The notes beneath the pieces were generated by a model, which saw nothing but the letters and a program-made list of their open reading frames with translations, was not told the origin of the DNA and searched no databases. From Limnanthes douglasii subsp. nivea (taxonomy: Eukaryota; Streptophyta; Magnoliopsida; Brassicales; Limnanthaceae), in the NCBI GenBank assembly GCA_036936605.1, contig JAUPFV010000005.1:124552453-124616452 (forward strand): a DNA stretch of 64,000 nt. Reading direction: 5' to 3'. Position 1 is the first letter of the stretch, and every line of letters begins with the position of its first letter. The position numbers and the translations under genes are program-made. Below are positions 21,676 through 33,024 of this stretch, in pieces.

Positions 21676-23918
21676 ATGAATTCGGATAATCCAGAGCTTC
21701 CACCAGCTTTGCTCGAAGTGGTGGAAGAAAACGATGAGTATACTGTCCAAGAGCGTGACAGGTTGAAACTTGAGATAGAAGCTCTAAGGGCTGAAAAGGC
21801 CAAAATGGGCGTGAAAGAGAAATCCAAGGCATCGGTTGTTCATCACACCAACAACCCTAGAGAGCCTGAGGCTTCGAAAACTCATGTGAGTACCAGAAAG
21901 ACACATGTTAGTTCTAAAAAGTCTCACCGGTCCAAGCCTGTGGAGAGCTCTGACTCAAGTTCAGAATCTTCGGGCAGCTCTTCGGATAGTGAGGGAAATG
22001 AAAAATCCTTGTCCTCCAGCAGTGATGAGGGTCGAACCAAGAAAAAGCAAAAGCAGGTTAAGAAATATTCAAGAAAAAGAGATCACCATGGAAGAATGAA
22101 AAGGCATATTGGTAAGAGATCATCTCATAACCGGAGGCATGTGGACCGGATGCTGATGGATCCTTTCGCTTTTCACGATGAACCAGGTATCTTTGCAACT
22201 CCAATGAGGATACTGTGTTCAGTCGTGGAAGAAACTGGAGGCAATCTCCATTGTCTTCTAAGATTCTGTCCGGGAACCTCCCTAAAAGGTTTGACAGCAC
22301 CAAGATGGAGAAGTACGATGGCAGTACTGATCCGGACAATCATCTAGGGCAATTCAAGAACTTCATGATGAACTTTGATGATGATGATAAACTACTGTGT
22401 AGGGCATTCTCCCAATCTTTTACGGGGAGTGCTCTGAAATGGTACAACAGCCTGCCTCAAGGTTGTATTAAAGATTTTGATACTTTTTGGGTGGCCTTTC
22501 GAAGGCAGTTTGTGGGGAGTAAGGAGCTGAAGGGTAATGGAGACACCATAATCCATTGCGCCCAGGAACCAAATGAATCATTAAAGGAGTACATAAGTCG
22601 TTTTGTGAACACAAAGAATGGGTTGGCTGATTGCTTCGAACAGGTGGCAATAGCATCCCTAAGACAAGGTTTGAACCCAGGCAACCTGGCTGATTCGGTG
22701 ACCAGAAAGAAAGCCATGACCTGGGGAGGGTTGCTAAATCAAGTTGGCAAGCAAATAAACGTTTATGAAACAAAGAAGACCAGGGTACACAGACAGGTGA
22801 GGTCCACCCCGGTGGCACCAACTCCAAATCAAAACCAGTCCGGGAATAGAGCAAGAGAAACCGGACAGGGGCATGGTAGAGGAAAAGCTCAGTCTCAGCC
22901 AGCTGCTCCTGCTCAAAGTCAACAATCCAGAAACAAAAGGGGACCATGGGTCCAACCGGAATGGTTCGCAGAACTTAAAGAAAGCATGGCCACCATTTTT
23001 GATAAAACAAAAGATGAGGTACACTACCGGAGACCGGAAACCTTGCAGTCTCCCAGAGAGCATCGTAACAACTCCTTTTGCCAATACCACAATGATATTG
23101 GCCATACCACTGATGATTGCATAGCATTGAAGCAAGAAGTACAAAATTTGATTGAAAGGGGAAAGTTGGGTGCGTACGTTAAAAGAAGAGGAGGCAACAG
23201 GCCTGACAATACTCACCGGGTCGGTCCAAGTAATGCTGCCCCAGAGGGGGCTATGGTAATAGTGGAGAGGTTTGATGTGGAATCTGAGTACTTGGATCCT
23301 GATCCAACGCGAAATAAGGTGGGTACTATAGAGGAGTATTCCAAGACAGTCTCCGGGCTCGTTAAATTCTTCGAGTCACTGACAATTTTCGGAGGGGACA
23401 CAATGACTGCTCCTACTGCTTCTTCGAGAAAGAGGCATGTTCATAATTTAGCCTCCCAGCTAGAAGGAGGCATGACATCCTATCAATCACCAAACTCATT
23501 CCCATTCATAGTCTTCGATGAGGATGATTTGAGAGATATTGCTGGCCCTTATGAGGATGCTGTTGTCATAGGAGCATCTATAGGGGGCAATGAGATAAGG
23601 CGAATTCTGGTGGATACTGGAAGCTCTGCCAATATCCTTTTTCTAAACACTTACAAGAAAATGAAAAATCCAGCTGTGATTCAGAAGTCGGACAGATCAA
23701 TCGTGGGTTTCACGGGCAGCTCAGCTGATGTGATCGGGGAGTTTGAAGAAGAAGTATTGTTGGGCAGAGGCCCTTTCAGGAAAATGGTTAGAATACTCTT
23801 CATTGTGGTGGATTGTCCCACTTGCTATAATGCTATTCTAGGGAGATCTTGGCTCTCTAGGATGCATGCAGTGGCTTCGACAGTCCATCAGTGTTTAAAG
23901 TATGCTGTTCAGGGATAG
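21676..23918 (+). CDS. gag and protease of element A (one frameshift)
   Basis: I choose ATG at 21676 (MNSDNPELPPAL); the open frame extends slightly further upstream without ATG. The N-terminal part is helical, then Ser- and Lys-rich (about residues 40-160). A missing A near 22203 (ccaatgagg where ccaaatgagg would keep frame) shifts the frame. From 22215 the gag core follows: LPKRFDSTKMEKYDGS, FKNFMMNFDDDDK, FRRQFVGSK. Then come a basic Gln-rich linker and the segment CQYHNDIGHTTDDC, which holds Cys and His like a zinc knuckle. Protease has the catalytic LVDTGSSANILF (about 23608-23640) and GRSWL. TAG at 23916 ends it. B has CAG at this position, so the stop is a point mutation in A. Gag forms the particle; protease cuts the polyprotein. 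Confidence 0.9.
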
Positions 23919-26900
23919 GTTGGGGTTGTCCGGAGCAGCCAAAAGATTGCTAGAGAGTGTTATGCCACTGCCTTGGCTCCACGAACGCTGGGGGCAGTCC
24001 GTATAAATAATCAATAGCAGTTTGAGGGCCTTTCTCGGGGTGAGGGTGAAATTGATGACCCCAGAGAGACCCCTGGAGTGTTAATTCCGATTGAGGAGGT
24101 TGAAACGCACTACTTGGGAGAAGGGAAGAATGTCATGATAGGGTCCAGAATGCCACCAATGTTGAAAGAAGAGATGTTGAAATTCTTGAAAGACCATCAG
24201 CACGTTTTTGCTTGGTGCAATGCTGATGTTACTGGAGTTCCTTCAGAGGTGATTTCCCATCACCTATCTGTCCGGAGGGATGTGGCACCTGTGGTACAAA
24301 AGAGGAGAGCTTTCTCAAAAGAAAAGGCTGATGTCATAGTACAAGAGGTTGACAGACTCACAAAGATGGGGCATATTAAAGAATCTCAATACCCTTTGTG
24401 GACTGCCAATCCTGTCTTGGTGAAAAAGAAGAATGGCAAATGGCGCATGTGTATTGACTTCACAGACCTCAATAGAGATTTCCCAAAAGATTTGTATCCG
24501 GTCCCCCGGATAGATCAGTTAGTAGACTCTACTTCTGGGAACAAGCTGCTCTCCTTCATGGATGCCTTCTCCGGGTACAATCAGATCCAAGTAGATCCAA
24601 AAGATCAAGAGCACACCACGTTTGTTACTGATAGGGGTCTGCATTGCTACAAGGTGATGCCTTTTGGCTTAAAAAATGATGGGGCTACTTATCAAAGGTT
24701 AGTTAACAAGGCATTCGCTAATCATATTGGAAGAAATATGGAGGTTTATATTGACGATATGATGGTAAAAAGTGTGGATGAGCAGTTACACTTGTCCGAC
24801 CTCCAAGAAACTTTTGCCAACTTAGCAAAGGTGAATTTAAAGTTAAACCCTGAAAAGTGTGTGTTCGGAGTACAGTCCGGGAAATTCTTAGGGTACATCA
24901 TAAGTGAGCATGGAATACAGCCCGACCCGGACCAACTCAATGCCTTATTCCAGATGGAACCTCCTCGAAATATTAAAGAAGTACAGCGACTAACGGGGAG
25001 ATTGGGTGCCTTAAACAGATTCATCTCTAGGTCTTCGGACAGGTGTGCTCCATTCTTTCAAACCTAGAAGGGTGCAAAGGGGTTTGAATGGACACCACAG
25101 TGTGATGAAGCATTCAATGAAATCAAGAAACATCTTTCCTCTCCCAAAACTTTGTTCAAACCGGTTGATGGGGAGACTCTCTTTGTTTATCTGGCTGTTT
25201 CAAGTTGTGCCATCAGTGCGGTATTAGTAAGAGAGGTCGATGGGCATCCTCACCCAGTGTACTACATCAGAAAAAGCTTGATTGATGCTGAAAGGCGTTA
25301 CTTGAAACTCGAAAAACTGGCATTAGCTTTGGTGATAGCCGCAAGGAAAATGAGGCCCTACTTTCAGGCTCATCCAATCGTCGTTCGGACATCTTTCCCT
25401 TTAAAGAATGTCCTTCAAAAAGCAGACATTTCAAGCAGAATGACAAAGTGGTCAGTAGAGTTGGAGGACTTTGACATAGACTTTGCTCCCCGGACAGCAG
25501 TGAAAGCCCAAGCTGTGGCTGATTTTCTGGTTGAATTCCATTCTGATAGGGATTCAGAGCAACCTACTGATTCAAAAGACAAGAAAGTGTGGATTGTCCG
25601 AACAGACGGAGGATCTAGTTCCATGGGATCTGGGGCAGGGATATGTCTCACTTCCCCCTACGGGGACAACATGTACCAAGCTATTTGTTTTGCTTTCAGG
25701 GCATCTAATAATGAGTCCGAGTACGAAGCAGCCATAGCTGGGTTAAAGTTGGCCTATATCTGTGGAGCTAAGAGGGTCAAGCTACTAAGTGACTCCCAGT
25801 TGCTTGTCCACCATGCTTTGGGCCTATCAGAGGCTAGAAAGGAGCAATTGGTCAAGTATTTACTCCTCCTCAAAAATGAAGCATTAAAGTTTAAGGCTGT
25901 TGTCTATGAACACATCCCCAGGGCAGAAAATGAACTAGCAGATTCATTGGCAACAATAGCATATACGGAGTCCTATCCATGGATCCATGTGCTTGAAAGC
26001 CCTTCTATTGAACTTGGTGAGGGTGGAAAAGAGGAAGTCTTTGAAATACAAGTGAGTAGGCCTCAAGACTGGAGGTCTCCCCTTATGCAATATTTGTCCG
26101 ATGGTATTGTGCCCTTAGATAAATCACAAGCCAGAATGTTGAAACACCGGGCTTGTGGTTTCATTATGTTGAGAGAAGTCTTGTATAAAAAGTCCTATAG
26201 CAAACCTCTCCTACGTTGTTTAGGGGATCATGAGTCACAAATGGTTCTCTCCAAATTGCATGATGGTGAGGGATCAGCCCATTGTGGATTTAGAGCTTTG
26301 ACAAGAAGAGTGTTACTCTCCGGATATTATTGGCCATCAATCATGAAATATGCTAAGGAGCTGGTAAGAAGGTGTGACCCATGCCAGAGGTACAACAATG
26401 AAATTCATGTACCAGCTATTCCTTTGGAATCAATTTCTCAGCCCATCCCTTTTGCTCGATGGGGATTGGACTTGGTTGGACCTCTCCCTGTGGCTTCCGG
26501 AGGGCGTAAAACCATAATTGTGGCCATCGACTACTTTTCAAAGTGGGTGGAAGCAGCTCCCTGGCAGGGACAACCTCGAAAGCTGTCATAAAATTTATTT
26601 TGTCCAACATATGTTGCAGATTCGGTGTCCCACAAAAGATAACAACAGACAATGGGCCACAGTTTGACAACAGAGAAATGGAAAGCTTATGTGCCTCAAG
26701 GGGTATTCAGCACTGTTTTTCTTCACCTTTCCACCCACAATCCAATGGGCAAGTTGAAGTGGCTAACAGAACATTACTGTCCGGTTTAAAGAAAAATTTA
26801 GAAGGGGCTTCTGGGAAGTGGCCTAGTTATCTACAAGAAGTCTTGTGGGCCTACCGGACAACACCTGGGGCTGCAACACAAGAATCCCCCTTTGCCTTGG

Positions 26901-27305
26901 TCTATGGAATGGATGCAGTAGCCCCCCATAGAGAAGACACTCCCCTCCTTTCGTGTTCATAACTTCTCCGGACATGCTAATGAGATGGCAATCAGAAATC
27001 AACTCGATTTGATCGAAGAAAGACGGGTTAAAGCTCATCTTAGAATTGCACACTATCAGGGCTTGATGAGAAGCAGGTTTGCTTCTAAAGTTAAAAGGAG
27101 AGATTTTCAACCAGGAGATAAAGTATTAAGGAAAGTTTTCTTGCATACTAAGGAAAAGCTCTTCGGAAAGCTGGCCCCAACCTGGGAGGGTCAGTATACT
27201 GTGGTTGAAAGAATCAAGCCTGGGACTTATTGGTTGGAAGACAAAGATGGCAGGGTTTTAACTCACCCTTGGAATATTGAACACCTTCGAATATACTTGG
27301 AATAA
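23919..27305 (+). CDS. pol of element A: RT, two RNase H domains, integrase (interrupted by stops and two frameshifts)
   Basis: It continues in frame after the protease stop, with another TAG at 24015. RT is at 24078-25067: WRMCIDFTDLNR, SFMDAFSGYNQI, MPFGLKND and the catalytic YIDDMMV (about 24750). A TAG at 25065 interrupts GAKGFEW. RNase H 1 is at 25152-25530 (YYIRKSLIDAERRYLKLEKLA). RNase H 2 is at 25590-25970 (VRTDGGSSS, SNNESEYEAAIAGLKLAYICGA, ADSLATIAY), the second domain typical of Tat elements. Integrase: HDGEGSAHCGFRAL with CDPCQRY (zinc binding), core WGLDLVGPLP, TTDNGPQF, NGQVEVANR (DDE). Frames shift near 26570 and again at 26930, where a C run has one base too many. The end is WNIEHLRIYLE and TAA. 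All catalytic motifs are present, so decay is recent. Confidence 0.92.
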
Positions 27306-27760
27306 CACTTGTGTAAATATTTACTTGTTTAAACATCCATGTAAATATTTGGGGGCATACCTTCCCCTCTCCGGTGGCGCGGAGAGCTTTCAATAAAATT
27401 TGGTGCCTTCTTCGAAATTCTCTAAGTGTTTTTAAAGTTTTATCTCTTATCTTACTACCCGGACTAAAAGATCTAAGGGCTATTTAAATTCTAGCCGGAT
27501 AGCTTTAATATTCTCACAATACAATAAAACTACTTAAACTCCAACTATTTAAACAAATAATGAAAGAAGAGGATGGTTGAGCAAAATAAAAACATTCATT
27601 CAACAACTTAAAATTGCTTTGGCCTTCCAAGGACTTTTTAAACAAGTTTGGGCATAGTACAAAAAATCTGTCCGAATAATACGGACACCATCACAAAAAG
27701 AGTGCCTTGGCCTTCCAAGGACTTTAGTTCGAATAAAAGATAAACAGAGTAAATTATAAG
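27306..27760. other. Non-coding spacer of A between pol and antisense gene
   Basis: AT-rich and without coding signal. It holds two copies of ttggccttccaaggactttt about 93 bp apart (from about 27619 and 27708). The plus-strand gag-pol transcript and the minus-strand antisense transcript converge here. Confidence 0.5.
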
Positions 27761-30741
27761 TTAAGGTTGAGCCTTTGAAGATGGCTCGCCCTCATCTGCT
27801 TTCTTGACCTTGATGTCGCTCTTCTCTTCGACTATCTTCTTGCCCTTGGGATCAATTTCTTCTTCACCTGGGCTCTCTCCGGTTTCCTCTTCATTATCAG
27901 ACGAGGACTCACTGGAATATCCCTCGTCAACCATAGTATAATAGGAAAGGTCGTCATCATCCACATAGCGCCATAAGCTGCCCAGTCTCCTCTTCGGGAA
28001 TTTTTCGTGAAATAGGAGAACCATATCAGACTTCACCCTTTGAATCATTAGCTCCTTGCTTTATATCATCTCCTTGGCATAGGCGTTGATCGTGGCCTTG
28101 ATTGTGGCCTCTTGGTCCCTCACCAAAACAGTCTTCTCTTCAGCAGCCTGAGTCACTGCATTCTCTAAAGCAATTTTGTCAGTGGTCAGGTTGGTGATGA
28201 GCTTCTCCTTGGCTGCAGTTTCTCCCCTTGAGATTATCTGGTCCTTCTCCAGTCCGGACAGCTTAGCCCGGAGGTCTTTTATGGTCTCTTCCAAAGAAGA
28301 AACTTTTGTGTTGCTTTCATCTTGATTCTTCTTTAGCTGATCATTTGCCTCCTTAAGCAAATCAATCTTAGTGGCAGCAGTCTGGAGGTCATCGGACAGC
28401 TTCTCCTTCTCAGACTTGAGGTCTTTGATGGTGTCTGCCTGACTTTGGACTTGCCTTTCCAAAGTAAGCACTGGCTGTACATTACTAAGTAAAGAATGGA
28501 CTATGATGTCCTTCTCGCTAGAAACCATGAAAGTCTTACCGTTAAAATTGACCGTGTTGGAGCTTCTCGGAGGGACGTAGGGCCCTGCGAACTCGTCTCT
28601 GGGCAGGCCAAGAAAATATTCACCAAGTCCACCCAGACCGGTGATGTCCATTTCATCCAAGTTAAGCTCTCCCCCCTCAACTTCATCTGTATGGAATTCC
28701 TTTGGAATCTCTTCTTGAAAGTCCCTTGGGATCTCTTCGGCCAATGTTGGGTCAGTAGGGAAAGAGGGCTTCGGGTCCCGGAGAGCAATCTCATCTCCTT
28801 GGGAAGTCTTTTTCTTCTTGGCTTCCCTGTCAACACCTTCACTTGCTTGCTTGCGAGTCCTCTTTGAAGCTCTTGAGGGTTTTGGGAGATTCACTTCCTG
28901 CTTTTCGCTCTCCTGTTCCACCACTTGTAAAAGGGTTGCATCAATTTGAACCTGGGCCAGTCCCTCTGGGTCTGTTGGGGCCTCCTTCTCAGTGTCACCT
29001 TCCGCCTTCCTGCCTTTCTTCTTCTTGCCTTTCATTTTGCTCGGGGCTTTGGCCCGGGCAGGCAGGTAGAGTGTCCCATCCAGCTCGTGGGACCTTCTCA
29101 GCACAATGTCCTCATCAGGCTGGGTGGCAAGCTCTTCCCAGGATAGGTCTTTCTGACCTGTTGTGTTCCACAGATGGGACCTTGCTAGGTTTCCATTGGT
29201 AAAGGCCTTGTGGAAACGGTTCTCCCAGTTCTCTGCAGCCCATGCGTTGATTTTGCCACAGGTAGTCTGTCCGGCCTTCAGGTAGTCCCTGAACTCCTTT
29301 GGCAGCTCTATTAAAACAAAAGAGAAATTGGTTAGTACAAAGAAGAAAAGAGAGATTCGAACAGAGACTTAAAATAAAAACTTACGGTCACTCCTCCATC
29401 TACTCCTGAGGAGGCTTGGATTCTCTCCGACCTTGATTTTCTTGCCGTTTTCCCACGAACCACTAACAAACAAGAATTGGCTCCTCCATTTGCTTTCCGA
29501 CTCCAGGAGATCATCAACAGCTTTGAGATCATTCCCCATGTTGAAATGGTAGAAGGGGAACTGATGATGCTTGCACAAGTTGGCCACTGCAGCAAACTCT
29601 TCCATAGGAAGAGGGATCCCTGATAGCCTGGATGCCATGATGCATGACATCAAGGTGAACCAACCATTGGGGCTTAACTGTGATGTGCAGAGTTTGACCA
29701 AGTGAAAATAGCGCACTATCTCCGGGTCCATTGGGAACCTGAGTCCCCAGTTGAATAGCTCCGTAAAGAAGACTATCTCATTCTTTTTACAATCCATCGG
29801 GGTCTCCGGATCGATAGGAATCCTTATCTTTACGTTCTCAGGGATCCCCCACTTTGTGCGCAATCTACCCAGATCTGAAGTATGAATGAACGCATACTTG
29901 GTCTTCAGCAAGGCCAAGAGGTATTTGAACTCAACTTTGTGGAAGCATGGCCCCACTCTCCCTTCAAGGCTCTCCGGCAGGTCCGGACGCCTCAGATATA
30001 AGTTCTCTTTGCCCTTCTTGGCAACAACAATAGCGGTATCAGCCTGTCCGGAGGACTCGGACTCAAAACGGACCTCCTCAGTAGAGTCCTCCATCCTCTC
30101 CTCCATAATTGTTGGGGGAGCTTCTGTAGAAGTAGTCCGGGGAGGATTGAAGCTTGGCATAGCTGACCCTCCGGACTGTTGACTGCCCGTATTTATTCGA
30201 CTTCTCACCTCAATTTGAGTCTCTGAAGCAGAAGATTCTTTGGGGGTAGTGGGCTGCTGGCCTCTAGTCCTGACGGCCTCTCCCGGGGAGCTCTAATAGT
30301 TGCCCCAGACTCAGATTCACTGTTTTTTGCCCCCGATTTCGAGGGAGTGTTTTTAGAGGATAGCCCTTCGACTAACCGGCTTGGCCTTTTGATGACTAGC
30401 TTATCCGGGGAGTGGTCAGAGTCAGACCCCATGGCAATAAAAGACGATTTTTTCCTAACACTGGTAGCAGTAACTCCTGGTTCAACAGCAGGGATTGACT
30501 CCTGAACTGAGGAGCCAGAAACTATGGGAGAAATTGTGGATTGAAAGAGCTTTTTAGGCTTAGTACCTTTGGAAGAAGATGAACCTCTATCAGATTCTGT
30601 GACGGAAGAGGCTGGTTTCTCAAAAGGCGACGATGGTAGCCCTGCTGCAAGTCTTTTTTCCTTCTCGACCCTTTGTGCTTTCTCCAACTCCGAGAGGTTA
30701 AGCCAGCCGCCTTTGATCAGTGTTGTTCTTGCTGTAAACAT
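27761..30741 (-). CDS. Antisense extra gene of element A (two coding exons; one frameshift, one early stop)
   Basis: The start is ATG at 30741 (MFTARTTLIKGGWLNLSEL). Exon 1 runs 30741-29387, intron 29386-29308, exon 2 29307-27761, total 2,902 nt or about 967 codons. Order: a Ser/Pro-rich N-terminus; a frameshift between about 30290 and 30205; the conserved domain (29910-29390: KWGIPENVKIRI, GLRFPMDPEIVRYF, GWFTLMSCIMASRL, FVSGSWENG). After the splice comes INAWAAENWENRFHKAF, then lysine-rich stretches (KMKGKKKKGRK; KKKKTS), a coiled coil of about 120 residues (28500-28090), and an acidic Ser/Glu tail. A TAA at 28061-28063 sits in frame between coiled coil and tail. Convergent to pol. The domain resembles the putative gypsy-type transposon family (Transposase_28); biochemical function unknown. 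Confidence 0.85.
29308..29386 (-). other. Intron in the antisense gene of A (79 nt)
   Basis: Minus strand: GTGACC|GTAAGTTTTT at 29386 and TTTTAATAG ending at 29308, with TACTAAC (29337-29331), a textbook branch site, 23 nt before the acceptor. Removing it joins GAC-C with AG-CTG, giving DQLPKEF, and keeps the frame open through both exons. B has the equivalent intron with the same phase. Confidence 0.85.
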
Positions 30742-30840
30742 AAACAACCAAGGAAGTTTCGAGTTCTAGAGAGATAAAGCTCTGGGTGAAATTGCAGAGT
30801 GAAATTTGAAAGAGATAATGAGACAGTGAAAAGTGAATGA

Positions 30841-30849
30841 GAATTTATA
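30841..30849 (-). promoter_or_regulatory. TATA box of the antisense gene of A
   Basis: TATAAATTC on the minus strand, 100 nt before the ATG at 30741 and with no intervening ATG. The equivalent sites in B and E are similar. It suggests that the antisense gene has its own promoter, inside the element and upstream (on the minus strand) of its coding region, independent of the LTR. Confidence 0.55.
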
Positions 30850-31180
30850 GTAAATGTGAAAAAAGAGGAATTGATTCCTAGGAGAATCCGAAAAGTCAGG
30901 TAATGATTAAAAGACGGCGCTAATGTCATTATTGGCAATTAAAGAGGTAACTTGTTAAAGAAGGTGGTGCGAAATTCAAGGTGAAAAAACGGCTGGAGTG
31001 ACCAATCAGGGAGTGACACGTGTCCCATTAACTCTGGCAAAAACCGTTTGAAATTTGTAACGTTTGACCTGTCCGGGTATATCCATAACTCTCTCCGAAT
31101 TAAGATCCACTTCCTGTAATCGGACAGTTTTTTAGATCTTTGACAAAGACACTTGCTCAAACACCTAAAAAAGGGGCTCC
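30850..31180. other. Non-coding region between antisense gene and 3' LTR of A, ending in the polypurine tract
   Basis: About 330 bp upstream of the antisense TATA box, probably its upstream promoter region. It ends in the polypurine tract aaaaaagggg (31167-31176), followed by ctcc and the LTR, the normal priming site for plus-strand DNA synthesis. Confidence 0.7.
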
Positions 31181-31658
31181 TGATGAGTCCGAATCCAGGA
31201 CATCTCCCCGGAAGGGCAGGTTAGTGTAAATTCTCTCCGAGTACCGGACAGATCATTTGGACCCGACAGATCATTTGGACCGGACATATCACTTCGAAAC
31301 AATGTGAGCCTAAGGCTGTTCGAACTATGACAAAAGTACTAAAAAACCTAAACACTTCCTGACTAAGCTGTCTGTCCTCTTGCTTAGAACTCATGGGTTT
31401 TTAAACATGACCCGGGTCCATTAAACTTGACCCGAAAGCCCATAAGGGCCCAAACCTCACACTATAAATGCTCAACCACCAGCATTAACTTCGAATAATG
31501 AAAATTAACTACTACCAAGCTTCTTAATTATCTCTCTACCTTGAAACACCCTTACACCACCGTTAAACACCCTTACACCACCGTTAAACACCCCTGTACC
31601 ACTTTGATATTCCACTTAAAATTACTAACCTACCCTCGGGCTATTTGTATCCACACCA
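31181..31658 (+). repeat. 3' LTR of element A (478 bp)
   Basis: TGATGAGTCC ... CCACACCA. It differs from the 5' LTR by about 12 substitutions and two extra duplications of about 18 and 21 bp. It is followed by the TSD TCTAT at 31659-31663. Confidence 0.95.
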
Positions 31659-31663
31659 TCTAT

Positions 31664-32082
31664 GGCTATGCAATTTTTTTTTCTTACTGATGAAAGATGA
31701 TTCAAGGATGTAGTATTTGAAATTTGTTTTAAGAAATATTCGTTCGATTCTTCACTAATCAAAAGAGAGACTTTAATTTGAGAAGAAGAGGCTTGAGGTG
31801 TCTTAGGTGCTAGAACTCTGGAATAAGGATGATCTTCGGTTATAGGAGAAGGAGAGAAGGAAGGAATTTTGGTTGGATCAAAATTACCGTCTATAAGTGG
31901 TTTTGGTGGTTGTTCCAACAAGAGAGTTGTTGATTAGTTCGACAACCTTATATTCCTGCGCTCTTTGGGTGATGCATATATAGTTGTATGATCCGAAGAC
32001 TAAATTGTTGTCTGGCTTCGGAGATTTTGGGTTTTTTGGGTATGTTAGCCTTGGATCTTCTGGTTTTTGGGTTTTTTCTCAT
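31664..32082 (-). pseudogene. Antisense extra gene of element B, N-terminal part
   Basis: Starts with ATG at 32082 (MRKNPKTRRSKANIPKKPKI, strongly basic). It continues after a frameshift as 31921-31664 (PPKPLIDGNFDPTKIP, SSSQIKVSLLISEESNEYF). Element A interrupts it at the codons around ATAGA; the gene resumes at 21163. E has the same start. Confidence 0.65.
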
Positions 32083-32245
32083 AAATTGGATGAAGATTGA
32101 CCGGAGAAGATGGGTTTTGATCGGAAATTTTGAGTTTATCTAGATGAATATATTGAAAAAGATGAAGGATGCGTTGAAGGTAGCCAAGTGTTTAAATTTT
32201 CCCTCAAGTGATTTGTATTGTGAGAATGAAAATAAAGCTACTGAA

Positions 32246-32254
32246 GTATTTATA
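32246..32254 (-). promoter_or_regulatory. TATA box of the antisense gene of B
   Basis: TATAAATAC on the minus strand, about 165 nt before the ATG at 32082. Placement matches those in A and E. Confidence 0.5.
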
Positions 32255-32730
32255 GAAAGACAAGAAGATGTGTGAAGTGGAATGATAGGGCATAATACAA
32301 AATAGTGAAAAATTTAGGAATTTGACATATATCAGACTAGTTATCTAGCTATGGGTCTAGTAGCTAGATAATCATGATGGATTTGAACGGTAATATGAAA
32401 CAGTTACATTTGTGTACGCTCTTGATGAAGTTCGATGATTATGTTTTGAAGCTACTTCCATAATGATACGAGGAGAAGGAAAAGGAAATTATTATGTTTC
32501 AGAATAGTTCGATGACTGTTTTTTACTTCGAATGTACATTTTTTATTGATTTCGAATCTACATCTGTTTTTTACTTCGAATTTGCACCTTCTATTGATTT
32601 TTGGACTTCAAGTTTTATACGGAGTATTTGAATTCGATTTTTTTATCACAACAACTGATATGGCATACGGAAAAATTCGAAGACATTGTAGTTCTTATTC
32701 ATTTACTAACATGAGAACTAGGGGAGCTAC
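32255..32730. other. Non-coding region between antisense gene and 3' LTR of B
   Basis: No coding signal. It contains spaced repeats of a ttttttacttcgaat / ttttattgatttcgaat type (32510-32600). It ends with a purine tract (gagaactagggga) at about 32713-32725. Confidence 0.5.
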
Positions 32731-32985
32731 TAATATGGAAGTAGGATTTTAAGGACTAAATTGTAAATAATGTAAGTTTAAAGAGAACAATTGTAACTAT
32801 GTAATATTATTAAGGACTAAATGTTCCCTCTTTTGTAACCAATTTGAGTTTAAAGAGCAAGGCTAACCTAGTAAAGGGGTTGAACATATTTTCTATTTTA
32901 CTTATTAGCACTTAAACTTTCTCTCTCTAAAAACTCTCTCTCACTTTCTCTCTCTAGAATTCGCTTAAAACATTTTATTAAGACA
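32731..32985 (+). repeat. 3' LTR of element B (about 255 bp)
   Basis: It follows the purine tract as in E (taatatgg here, taataagaa in E) and ends near agaca at 32985, just where the C-derived 41-bp repeat begins. Shared with E: ctctctagaat and the preceding CT-rich stretch. The start shows TA where TG is expected, in both copies. The end is uncertain by about 12 bp. Confidence 0.6.
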
Positions 32986-33024
32986 ACATTCTTAATATCT
33001 GAACTCACCAGTAACTACTGTGAC
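32984..33024 (+). repeat. Right copy of the 41-bp direct repeat flanking B+A
   Basis: Matches 12695-12735 with three differences (c/t, a/t, g/a). The element C frame continues from it into protease. Confidence 0.85.

Larger units (their letters stand above)
21164..31658 (+). mobile_element. Element A: complete Tat-type Ty3/Gypsy retrotransposon, 10,495 bp
   Basis: Two LTRs, a 5-bp TSD, PBS, gag-protease, RT, two RNase H domains and integrase on the plus strand, an antisense gene on the minus strand, and a polypurine tract. About 12 substitutions separate the LTRs over 439 aligned bp (about 2.7 percent by eye), so it is the youngest insertion in the stack. Its frames are broken by a few mutations only. 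Two of these, a missing A near 22203 and an extra C near 26930, are single-base indels. Confidence 0.95.

Noticed and set aside
22468..22947. Open frame of 159 codons antisense to gag of A, and similar shadows at 22734-23216 and 22457-22717
   Set aside because: They are mirror frames of well-supported gag and have no similarity of their own.
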